From Alphaproteobacteria bacterium SS10 (lineage in GTDB: Bacteria; Pseudomonadota; Alphaproteobacteria; TMED2): a stretch of 59,347 nt of DNA. The notes under the pieces are model-generated. The model saw only the letters and a program-made list of their open reading frames with translations. It was not told the DNA's origin and searched no databases. The position numbers and the translations under genes were made by a program. The stretch covers positions 211,684 through 271,030 of the forward strand of contig JAHCML010000004.1 in assembly GCA_019192455.1 (NCBI GenBank). Reading direction: 5' to 3'. Of this stretch, positions 8,149 to 15,513 are shown piece after piece (position 1 is the first letter of the stretch; each line of letters starts with the position of its first letter).

Positions 8149-9297
8149 TTAGTCCCGGAACCGCAGGTTTGAGCGTGATAGCTCACTGATCGAGGTGCAG
8201 CCCATCAGCTGCATGTCGCGGATAAGCTCTTCGCGCATCAACTCCAGGGCCCGCTCAACCCCAGCTTGCCCAGCGGCGGCGAGGGGGAAGAGATAGTAGC
8301 GGCCAACGCCAACGGCCTTGGCGCCGAGGGACAGCGCCTTCAGCACATGGGTGCCCCGGGTGACGCCGCTATCCATCATCACGTCCAGCTTATCGCCGAC
8401 AGCATCAACGATCTCAGCCAGCTGATCGAAGGAAGAGCGGGAGCCGTCAAGCTGGCGGCCACCATGGTTTGAGATGACGATACCGGTACAGCCAATGTCG
8501 ACCGCCCGTTTTGCGTCCTCAACGCTCATCACGCCTTTGAGGCAGTACTGGCCATCCCATTCCTTCACCATCTCGGCGACGTCGTCCCAGTTCATGGATT
8601 TATCGAGCATTTCGGTGAAGTACTTACCGATTGAGACGGCGCCACCGCCCATATCCACATGCTCATCCAGCTGTGGCAGGGCGAAGGGCTCATTGGTCAT
8701 GTAGTTGATGCCCCACATGGGCTTGGTCGCGAATTCGAAGATACCACCGAGGGTCAGCTTCATCGGGATTGAGAAGCCGGTGCGCAGGTCACGCTCACGA
8801 TTGCCGCCGGTAATCGTGTCGACGGTCAGCATCATGACCTCAATGCCGGCCTCTTTCGCCTTCTGCATCATGGCGCGGTTTAGGCCGCGATCTTTGTGGA
8901 AATAGAACTGATAGACCTGCGGGTTCTTGTGCTTCTTCTTCAGCTCGGCAGCACTAACGGTGCCGAGGGAGGAGACGCCAAACATGGTGCCATAGTTCTC
9001 CGCCGCGGCGGCGACGGCCCGTTCACCCTGATGGTGGAATAGACGCTGTAACGCGGTGGGGGAGCAATAGACGGGCAGGTCCAGCTTCTGGCCCAGGACC
9101 TCAACCGAAAGGTCAATCTCTTCAACGCCGCGCAGGACGTTGGGCACCAGGTCACAGGTGTCGAAGGAAGATGTATTGCGATCCTTGGTGATCTCATCAT
9201 CGGCAGCGCCGTCGATGTAGTTAAAGATCGGACCGGGCAGGCGCCGCTTGGCGAGTTTGCGGAAATCCTCGTGATTGAAGCAGCGGTTTAGGCCCAT
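8149..9297 (-). CDS. lldD: FMN-dependent alpha-hydroxy-acid dehydrogenase (L-lactate dehydrogenase-like)
   Basis: 382 residues with the TIM-barrel features of the FMN-dependent hydroxy-acid oxidase family. The N-terminal NYIDGAADDE (Tyr27), the substrate Tyr region QFYFHKDR and the catalytic histidine motif SNHGGRQLDG near residue 280 are all present, as is the C-terminal flavin phosphate region AKAVGVGRYYLFPLA. Such enzymes oxidise L-lactate or related 2-hydroxy acids and pass electrons to quinone or oxygen. L-lactate dehydrogenase is most likely; mandelate or other hydroxy acids are possible. A nested inverted repeat about 25 nt upstream is a candidate operator. The lldD symbol is by family only. 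Confidence 0.85.
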   Translation of the reverse strand: MGLNRCFNHEDFRKLAKRRLPGPIFNYIDGAADDEITKDRNTSSFDTCDLVPNVLRGVEEIDLSVEVLGQKLDLPVYCSPTALQRLFHHQGERAVAAAAENYGTMFGVSSLGTVSAAELKKKHKNPQVYQFYFHKDRGLNRAMMQKAKEAGIEVMMLTVDTITGGNRERDLRTGFSIPMKLTLGGIFEFATKPMWGINYMTNEPFALPQLDEHVDMGGGAVSIGKYFTEMLDKSMNWDDVAEMVKEWDGQYCLKGVMSVEDAKRAVDIGCTGIVISNHGGRQLDGSRSSFDQLAEIVDAVGDKLDVMMDSGVTRGTHVLKALSLGAKAVGVGRYYLFPLAAAGQAGVERALELMREELIRDMQLMGCTSISELSRSNLRFRD

Positions 9298-9319
9298 TTC
9301 AGTATCGCTCCCTTAACGG

Positions 9320-9342
9320 CGGTTCTTATCGTGAACCGATAA
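9320..9342. promoter_or_regulatory. Nested inverted repeat, candidate operator of the hydroxy-acid dehydrogenase gene
   Basis: Two overlapping perfect inverted repeats are seen: CGGTTC-N7-GAACCG (9320-9338) and TTATCG-N5-CGATAA (9326-9342). They lie 23-45 nt upstream of the start codon of the minus-strand dehydrogenase gene, a normal place for a repressor site. The binding protein is unknown and no regulator gene is adjacent. Confidence 0.45.
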
Positions 9343-9701
9343 ATTATTCTGTTTATTGGGATAATCCAGTGTCCCTAATGGGATCAAGCGATCTGCCGAT
9401 GCGGTTTCGCAATTGAGTTTTGCACGGATGCGGGTAATCCGCCGGTTCGGGTGAGATTTGCTCAATTTCCACCGGCGAATCGGGCGCAGTTTTTGCCAAA
9501 TCGCTGCTCTAGATTCGGCGGTCGCGAAGGCGAAGCAGGCTCAATTTGGCGGCTATCAGCGCTTCGTCCCCAGAATTTGGCTGTTTTGTGCGGTTCTGGC
9601 CACGGCTGGGTGGCTTGTAGTGGGGGAGGCTGTCACCCTGATCAGTGGTCAGTTCTGGTTGGTAAGGGATGCGTCCCAATACCGACAAACTTGGTCGAGA
9701 G
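9343..9701. other. Intergenic region between divergent genes
   Basis: About 360 nt between the hydroxy-acid dehydrogenase and the exported TPR-like gene, which must hold promoters for both. Near 9360-9395 the hexamer TGGGAT occurs twice. A 90-codon frame from a TTG at 9458 to 9730 encodes a possible membrane span (LFCAVLATAGWLVVGEAVTL) but has no clear ribosome binding site and runs into the next gene; I do not call it a gene. Confidence 0.4.
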
Positions 9702-11708
9702 ATGAAACCGCTGCAGCAGCACACCGATAAGGATCGGATTTCAGGCAGGCACCCCTGGGGTGGCCTGGCTGCCGTGCTGGTCGCGATCTGCGCAGTGCAT
9801 GCGGCACCAATCACGCCGCAGGCCCAGGCAGAGCAGGTCGCCGCAGTTCCAGCGGCTGACACGGAAGAATTCAATCAACTGCTTCACGAAGATCGGTTGC
9901 GAACCGCGCAGCGCATGGCCCTGGGCTTTAAAGCCCCTGGACCAGCCCTTGCCCTGGCAGAGCGCTTATTAGCCAGGGGCAATCTGGCCGCCGCTGAGCA
10001 GTGGTTCATTCGTGCTGAGCATTGGGGCGGTGGCCATGCCGCGATCAGCGGCCAGGCGCAAACCGCGTTAGCCGCCGGCGACGACCTTAAGGCGCAGCAG
10101 CAGCTAGCCCGCCTACCCAGTACAGATGCGATGTCCGCTGGCTTGGTTAACCAGCTCAGCATTGTTGGGTTTGAGGCCGCCCTTGAAGCAGGTGATTTGG
10201 CCAAGGCCGCAAACCTCGCGCAGAACAGCCAGCAACCAGCCCAGGCCACAAAACTGGGTTGGGCCTATTTGGCAGATGGCAATCTGGCCTTTGCCCGGCT
10301 TTGGTTTGACCGGTCCTTGGAATGGGGCGGCGGTGATGATGCCCGTATTGGTGCCGCCACTACGGCCCTAACCGATGGTGAGGCAGGTATCGCAAGGACG
10401 CAGCTCAATGCCGTTCTGGGCGCTGATGCCCGGCTTGATGCCCTGCTGTTCCGGACGGATTTACTGGCATTCCAAACCGCAATGAAGGGCGGGGATTTCC
10501 TCGCGGCAACCGACTATCTACAGGCCGCCGCAAACCGGGCTGCGGCGATCGGTGATGATAGCCTGATCGAGGCCGCCGTTAATCAAGGTTACATCCTCTC
10601 CTTACGTCGTGCGCAGCTTGCCTATGACGTTGGTGACTTCAGGTTGGCTTTGGATCAGACCGGCGGGGTCAGTGCCGCTGCCCCGCAAGCCATCCGTGAT
10701 GCCGCCGCGTTAATTGCCGGATGGTCCAGCCTTCGCTTGGATGATTACCAAGCAGCTGGTTTGTCCTTTGCCCAGCTTTATGGCACCGAGCTTGAGGCCA
10801 TGGCCGCCGAAGGGATGGCGATTGTTCAGGCCGCCGCCAAGCAGCCACCGGTGCAGGAAGAAGACCCGATACGGATCACCAATGCACCGGTTGAGCGCGT
10901 GGTGGTTGAGCCGGTCCAACAGGCGCCTAAGCCGGTTGAAGCGGTTGCCGTCTCCGCGCCGATTGAGCCAGTTTCGGTTGTCGCGGTGGAGCAGGAGGTG
11001 CTGACACCAATCCCGACGCTGCAGCCCGGTGGTGCGGTTATCGCTGAGGGGGCAGCCGGGACCAGCATTGATGGTGAAGATGCCGCCACCTTGGCGCTCG
11101 CCACCAGCATTGATTGGTCGGATGAGAATAAGAAGGAAGGCTGGTTTGGCCGTGCGATTGATTGGCTCGCCGATGCCCCGCAATCAGCCTTGGCCTTGGC
11201 TGAAGAGGCGAACCCAGTTCGCCTGCTAGATCTCTTCTCAGATGATGAGGTGGTTGAACCAGCCCTGATCGAAACCAGTCTGGTTGAACCGAATTTCGAG
11301 GCCACGGTTCTACAAGCGGGTGGGTCTCTCGCGATAACGCCGCCACCGCCAAGCCGACCGACATTGTCGTTGAGCAATGACGTGCCGATCTTTGGTGAGG
11401 TGATCGATCGCCTCTTCGTCTTCGATCCGCCAAGCTTTGATGCCCCGGCGGAGCCGATCTTACCAAGCCATGCAGGTTTTGGTCATTACGGCGCCGATGG
11501 CAGTGAGCGCGTCGGCTTGTCTGGTGTGTTAGAGGGGGCTTACCAACTCAACTCCGATTGGGATTTGGTTGGTTTTGCCGGTGGTACTGAGGCCTCAGAC
11601 TTTGATGAGTATGTGGCCGGCTTCTCGCTTCGCTACAGCTTTGGCGATAGCAACCGGCGGGTGGACCGTGAGGCACCACCCGTTCGCGTCACCTTCTCGC
11701 CGCGCTAA
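9702..11708 (+). CDS. Exported TPR-like protein with C-terminal outer-membrane-like strands
   Basis: About 668 residues from ATG 9702, preceded by GAGAG; an ATG at 9669 is possible but has no spacing to a Shine-Dalgarno. A signal peptide is apparent (GLAAVLVAICAVHA, Ala-rich cleavage region). Residues ~60-370 are Ala-rich helical repeats of TPR/Sel1 character (for example LGWAYLADGNLAFARLWFDR). A Pro/Val-rich linker follows, and the last ~70 residues look like amphipathic outer-membrane strands ending in YVAGFSLRYSF. The layout recalls the TPR plus beta-barrel proteins of polysaccharide export or NfrA-like phage-receptor type, but no glycan genes are nearby. Function unknown; probably anchored at the outer membrane. 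Confidence 0.6.
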   Translation: MKPLQQHTDKDRISGRHPWGGLAAVLVAICAVHAAPITPQAQAEQVAAVPAADTEEFNQLLHEDRLRTAQRMALGFKAPGPALALAERLLARGNLAAAEQWFIRAEHWGGGHAAISGQAQTALAAGDDLKAQQQLARLPSTDAMSAGLVNQLSIVGFEAALEAGDLAKAANLAQNSQQPAQATKLGWAYLADGNLAFARLWFDRSLEWGGGDDARIGAATTALTDGEAGIARTQLNAVLGADARLDALLFRTDLLAFQTAMKGGDFLAATDYLQAAANRAAAIGDDSLIEAAVNQGYILSLRRAQLAYDVGDFRLALDQTGGVSAAAPQAIRDAAALIAGWSSLRLDDYQAAGLSFAQLYGTELEAMAAEGMAIVQAAAKQPPVQEEDPIRITNAPVERVVVEPVQQAPKPVEAVAVSAPIEPVSVVAVEQEVLTPIPTLQPGGAVIAEGAAGTSIDGEDAATLALATSIDWSDENKKEGWFGRAIDWLADAPQSALALAEEANPVRLLDLFSDDEVVEPALIETSLVEPNFEATVLQAGGSLAITPPPPSRPTLSLSNDVPIFGEVIDRLFVFDPPSFDAPAEPILPSHAGFGHYGADGSERVGLSGVLEGAYQLNSDWDLVGFAGGTEASDFDEYVAGFSLRYSFGDSNRRVDREAPPVRVTFSPR

Positions 11709-11719
11709 GCGCTAGGCGT

Positions 11720-13132
11720 TTAAGCGCCGATGTTGTGAACCCGGATAAGGTTGGTTGAGCCTGGTTGGCCAAATGGGAAGCCAGCAACGATTACCACCGG
11801 GTCACCCTCTTTAGCCAAGCCCATCTCGGTGAGCCTTGAGCTCACGGCACCCTGCATCCCCTCCATATCAAAGCTCTCTGGCTCGATAATTGGCTGGAAG
11901 CCCCAGTATAGGGCGACGCGCCCTGCAACCGTGCGATCAGGGACAAAGGCAATGGCCGGGGTACGTGGTCGCTCACGGCTCACCCGCGCGGCGGTGGTGC
12001 CGGTGGCGGTAAAGACGATCACAGCCTTGGCCCGGACATTGGCGGCCAAATTGGTGGCGGACTTCGCCACCGCATGGGGCACGGTGTCGTAGATGTCGTC
12101 ATGATCGAGCGACATGATCGTGTGGTAGTTCTGATAGCCTTCAGTGGCGCTGATGATCCGCGCCATGGTGGCGACAGACTCAACCGGGTAATCACCGGCC
12201 GCACTCTCAGCCGAGAGCATCACCGCATCGGCACCGTTAAAGACGGCGGTCGCCACATCCGAGGCTTCGGCACGGGTTGGCGTTGGGGCGCTGATCATGC
12301 TCTCCAACATCTGAGTGGCGACAATGACTGGCTTACCAGCACGGCGGCAGGCGGCGACGATATCGCGCTGGTGGCCGGGTACGTCTTCGGCTGGCATCTC
12401 AACCCCCAGATCACCGCGGGCGACCATGATGGCATCGGATAGACGCACAATCTCTTCCAGATGACGGATAGCGCCTGGCTTCTCAATCTTGGCGCAGAGG
12501 CCAACACCATCACCAATCCGCTTACGCGCCTCATACAGGTCATCGGGGCGCTGCACGAAGGAGAGGGCAACCCAATCCACGCCAAGCTCTTTACCAACCT
12601 CAGCATCCGCGAGGTCTTTCTCGGTCAGGGCCAGAATGTCGATATCGGCGCCGGGGAGGTTCACACCCTTCCGGTTCTTCAGCGTACCGTCGAGCATGAC
12701 CTTGGTCTGGATCTCGGTATCGGTGACGCCGGTCACCTGAAAACGCATCTTGCCGTCATCCACCATCAGCTCATTGCCAGGGATGATAGAGCGGAAGATT
12801 TCCGGATGGGGCAGGGTGACACGATTGGCGTCGCCCTCAATCTCATCAAGGGTAAAGGTGAAGTCCTGGCCAGCGCTTAGCAGCGCGCCTTCATTGGCAA
12901 AGGTACCAACGCGGAACTTAGGGCCCTGCAGATCCTGGAGGATAGCAATTGGGCGACCGATCTCGGCCTCTACCTTACGGATCGACTTCACCCGCTCCCG
13001 GTGGTCATCCGCGGTGCCGTGACTGAAGTTCAGGCGGAATACATTGACGCCAGCGAGCGCCAGTTTGCGGAGCATATCTTCCGAACCGCTAGCGGGTCCG
13101 ACGGTGGCAACGATCTTCGTTTTGCGTGTCAT
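11720..13132 (-). CDS. pyk: Pyruvate kinase
   Basis: 470 residues, the usual length. It begins MTRKTKIVATVGPAS and carries the family core: NFSHG near residue 36, the catalytic lysine motif CAKIEKPGA, the metal site VARGDLGVE and the allosteric-face helix VIVATQMLESM. It catalyses the last step of glycolysis, phosphoenolpyruvate + ADP to pyruvate + ATP. It converges with the exported TPR-like gene with only 11 nt between the stops. Its 5' end faces the Fur-box region upstream of bfd, and the two promoters share the ~290 nt gap. No defect is seen. Confidence 0.96.
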   Translation of the reverse strand: MTRKTKIVATVGPASGSEDMLRKLALAGVNVFRLNFSHGTADDHRERVKSIRKVEAEIGRPIAILQDLQGPKFRVGTFANEGALLSAGQDFTFTLDEIEGDANRVTLPHPEIFRSIIPGNELMVDDGKMRFQVTGVTDTEIQTKVMLDGTLKNRKGVNLPGADIDILALTEKDLADAEVGKELGVDWVALSFVQRPDDLYEARKRIGDGVGLCAKIEKPGAIRHLEEIVRLSDAIMVARGDLGVEMPAEDVPGHQRDIVAACRRAGKPVIVATQMLESMISAPTPTRAEASDVATAVFNGADAVMLSAESAAGDYPVESVATMARIISATEGYQNYHTIMSLDHDDIYDTVPHAVAKSATNLAANVRAKAVIVFTATGTTAARVSRERPRTPAIAFVPDRTVAGRVALYWGFQPIIEPESFDMEGMQGAVSSRLTEMGLAKEGDPVVIVAGFPFGQPGSTNLIRVHNIGA

Positions 13133-13266
13133 GTGGATTTCTTGGGCGTTTTTGTTGGTGTCAGCAGCGTGCAGGCACGGGCTGGGTTCTACCGAAACCC
13201 AGGCAAAATCAACAGCTTCTTTTGTCGGCTTCCCTCTTGCGGCATGGCTCCCTGCGACCTAGTTGC

Positions 13267-13287
13267 GAATAATGATGAAAATCATTC
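13267..13287. promoter_or_regulatory. Fur box upstream of bfd
   Basis: The core is AATGAT-GAAA-ATCATT (13271-13286), close to the Fur consensus built on GATAAT repeats. It overlaps the -35 of a sigma70-like promoter reading toward bfd: TTCGCA at 13285-13290, 17-nt spacer, TATGAT at 13308-13313. Iron-dependent repression of the downstream iron genes is the simple reading. Confidence 0.72.
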
Positions 13288-13313
13288 GCATTTGTAAAAA
13301 GATGCGATATGAT
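13285..13313 (+). promoter_or_regulatory. Predicted sigma70-type promoter of bfd
   Basis: TTCGCA, a 17-nt spacer and TATGAT (five of six matches to the -10 consensus) read toward bfd and leave a leader of about 105 nt. The -35 hexamer is covered by the Fur box. Confidence 0.5.
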
Positions 13314-13425
13314 GCATTCATAGCTGATCTTGTGGTTAAGCGATGCGTAGGCACAAGATATGGTTGATCGGCCAGTGGGGCCGTGAAACAGTAGCGACGA
13401 TTTTTACGGGTTCGGGCCTGATCAG

Positions 13426-13701
13426 ATGATCGTTTGTCATTGCAATGTAATTCACTGCCACGAGATCCGTGGTGCCACCCAAACCGCCATGGATGCCGGT
13501 GCCGATGGTTTGTCTGCGGGTAAAGTGTTTCGCAGCCTGGACAAGAAACCCAACTGCGCCCGCTGCGTTCCGCTGATGACCTCAGTGATCGAAGACACCA
13601 AGGCGAATGGTGCTCGTCACTGCGGTGGCTGCCCATGCCCAACCGAGCAGGATTTGGCCGCCCCAGCCGCTGAGGTGGTAGCCAAGCAGACCGCTGGTTA
13701 A
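13426..13701 (+). CDS. bfd: Bacterioferritin-associated ferredoxin-like (2Fe-2S) protein
   Basis: 91 residues. The N-terminal Bfd/Fer2_BFD domain has Cys4-x-Cys6 (MIVCHCN) and Cys44-x2-Cys47 (PNCARC), the four ligands expected for a [2Fe-2S] cluster; the gap between the pairs is a few residues longer than in E. coli Bfd. A further C-terminal Cys cluster (CGGCPC) is unusual. Bfd proteins reduce bacterioferritin to release stored iron, and the bacterioferritin gene lies 154 nt downstream. The Fur box and promoter immediately upstream indicate expression under iron limitation. Confidence 0.85.
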   Translation: MIVCHCNVIHCHEIRGATQTAMDAGADGLSAGKVFRSLDKKPNCARCVPLMTSVIEDTKANGARHCGGCPCPTEQDLAAPAAEVVAKQTAG

Positions 13702-13771
13702 GTCCAACTGGAATTGCAACGCATTATCAGTGGCTTAGTCTTACTAATTTCCTGTGATTTTTCGTGAATAG

Positions 13772-13791
13772 GCCTCGACTTTTGTCGGGGC
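13772..13791 (+). terminator. Hairpin between bfd and bfr
   Basis: GCCTCGAC-TTTT-GTCGGGGC forms an 8-bp stem (one G-U pair) with a 4-nt loop, followed by TTGTTTATGT. It is a weak intrinsic terminator or attenuator between bfd and bfr and could uncouple the two genes. Confidence 0.55.
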
Positions 13792-13855
13792 TTGTTTATG
13801 TCTGTGGTTAGGAATTATCGGGCGCTAGCCCAGCTCATGCAGAGAGGATGCACCC

Positions 13856-14341
13856 ATGAAGGGTAACAAGCGCGTAATCGAATATTTGAATAAGTCCATC
13901 ACCCACGAGCTGACGGCCGTAAACCAATACTGGCTGCATTATCGCCTGCTGGATGATTGGGGTTTTTCCAAGCTCGCCGCCAAAGAAAAGGAAGAGAGCC
14001 TGGAAGAGATGGTCCATGCCGACAACCTGATTGTGCGCACCATCTTCCTCGGCGGTCATCCGAACCTGCAGCAGCTCGACCCGCTGATGATCGGGACCAA
14101 CATCAAGGAAGTGTTGGAATGCGATCTGAAGGCCGAGTACAGCGCCCGCGCCCTGTACAAGGAAGCGCGTGAGGCCTGCAATGAAGAGGGTGATTACGTC
14201 ACCATGGGCATGTTCGAAGAGCTGCTGAAGGATGAGGAAGGTCACATCGACTACCTCGAAACCCAGCTTGAACTGCTCGAGAGCATTGGCATCGAAAATT
14301 ACGGCCAGTTGCAGGCAGCACCCGCTGACGAGGCTGAGTAA
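13856..14341 (+). CDS. bfr: Bacterioferritin
   Basis: 161 residues, standard length for the 24-subunit heme-containing iron storage protein. The ferroxidase ligands fall at canonical positions: Glu18, Tyr25, Glu51, His54, Glu94, Glu127 and His130. The heme-ligand methionine Met52 is present (EEMVHAD). It oxidises Fe(II) and stores Fe(III) in the cytoplasm; the Bfd-like protein just upstream would return electrons for release. GAGAGGATG-type spacing before ATG 13856 supports the start. It converges with the aminotransferase gene, with only 3 nt between the stops. Confidence 0.96.
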   Translation: MKGNKRVIEYLNKSITHELTAVNQYWLHYRLLDDWGFSKLAAKEKEESLEEMVHADNLIVRTIFLGGHPNLQQLDPLMIGTNIKEVLECDLKAEYSARALYKEAREACNEEGDYVTMGMFEELLKDEEGHIDYLETQLELLESIGIENYGQLQAAPADEAE

Positions 14342-14344
14342 GCC

Positions 14345-15511
14345 TTAGGCGGCAATCGTCCGCATCGCATCGGTGAGCCGTGCGAAATCCACCCTGTCCG
14401 TATAGCCATAGGCTGACAGGCGCAGGATTAAACGGCCATTTGGTTGCGGTATTGGGACGTTTACAATTTTGAAGTTGTCTAGCAGGCGGTGTCGAATTGG
14501 CTCCGCCTGTTCTGCTTTCCAGATCTCAGGCAATAGCATCGCCGCCATCATGCCGGGATCGCTGGGTTTGGTGATGGCCGTCGCACCCAGAGCGGACACC
14601 ATCTCCGCATAGTCATGCTGCAGGATTGTCCGGGCATGGGCAAAGGCCCCTCGCTGATCGAGGCGGCTATAGCAATCAAGCACGGCATTCACCGTACTCC
14701 AGGCGCTAAAATCGATGGTGCCGTAGCGAATAAAGTTGGCATCAAAGCCCTGTTGGTAGCCATGGGACACCAAGGGCGATTGGGTTGCGTCCAACCACTT
14801 TTCATTGGCCCAGATGAAGGCCGTGCCGCGCGGGGCGCCGAGCCATTTATGGCCGTTGCCTACATACCAGTCAGGGTCCAGTGCGTTCAGATCAATGTCA
14901 CGATGGCCTGGGCCATGGGCGCCATCGATCAAAACGGGCACGCCCGCCGAGCGGCAGGCCGCCGTGATCGCTTCAATCGGGAAAGTGACGGCCGTCGGGG
15001 AGGAGATGTGGTCGATCACCACCAGGCCTACGTCGCTGTCTAGGCGCTTGGCCACCTCGGCTTCCATCACCTCCGCTGCTTCGGTGTTGAGTGGTAGATC
15101 AATTACCTCCACCGTGGCGCCGCGTAGCTCAGCGACAAAGCTGATCTGGTTGCGCAGGGCGGTGTAGATGTGGCTGTGGATCAGGATGCGCTGGCCCTGC
15201 TTGATCGGGGCCGCCAAGGCGGCTGCCTGTAAGCCAGCGGTGGCGTTCGCAACGAAGCCTAGCTGTTCAGGTTTGGCGTTGAGGAACTCCCCCAGCTTGG
15301 CGCGGGATTGATCCCAAATCTCTGGCCATTGATCGCGGATGAATTGATCAGGGTTTTGATCAATGACGTTCTGCCAGTGCCGCTGCACATCCTTTAGCGG
15401 CTTTGCCACCGCGCCGTAGGAGCCGTGGTTTAGGAAGGTGACCTCAGGATCGAGGTCATAGAGCACCTTCATCGGTGCCCCGGGCCGGGGGAGGTTATCC
15501 TGCTGTGCCAC
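14345..15511 (-). CDS. Class V aminotransferase (isopenicillin-N epimerase-like)
   Basis: 388 residues of fold-type I PLP enzyme. The PLP lysine lies in VGNGHKWLGAPRGTAF, with the aspartate/histidine segment LIDGAHGPGHRDIDL before it and the N-terminal FLNHGSYGAV. This resembles CefD-like proteins annotated as isopenicillin N epimerase, whose true substrates (cysteine desulfuration, epimerisation or lyase chemistry) vary widely. It starts 2 nt after the stop of the transglutaminase/DUF2126 gene, so the two are cotranscribed, which may point to peptide or amino acid derivative turnover. No beta-lactam genes are present, so an antibiotic role is not supported. Confidence 0.8.
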   Translation of the reverse strand: MAQQDNLPRPGAPMKVLYDLDPEVTFLNHGSYGAVAKPLKDVQRHWQNVIDQNPDQFIRDQWPEIWDQSRAKLGEFLNAKPEQLGFVANATAGLQAAALAAPIKQGQRILIHSHIYTALRNQISFVAELRGATVEVIDLPLNTEAAEVMEAEVAKRLDSDVGLVVIDHISSPTAVTFPIEAITAACRSAGVPVLIDGAHGPGHRDIDLNALDPDWYVGNGHKWLGAPRGTAFIWANEKWLDATQSPLVSHGYQQGFDANFIRYGTIDFSAWSTVNAVLDCYSRLDQRGAFAHARTILQHDYAEMVSALGATAITKPSDPGMMAAMLLPEIWKAEQAEPIRHRLLDNFKIVNVPIPQPNGRLILRLSAYGYTDRVDFARLTDAMRTIAA

Positions 15512-15513
15512 GG

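Noticed and set aside
9458-9730. 90-codon frame with a possible membrane span
   Set aside because: TTG start without a ribosome site, overlapping the start of the exported TPR-like gene; evidence is too weak.
14345-15511. Beta-lactam biosynthesis, suggested by similarity to isopenicillin N epimerase
   Set aside because: No ACV synthetase or isopenicillin N synthase nearby; CefD-like proteins are common outside this pathway.
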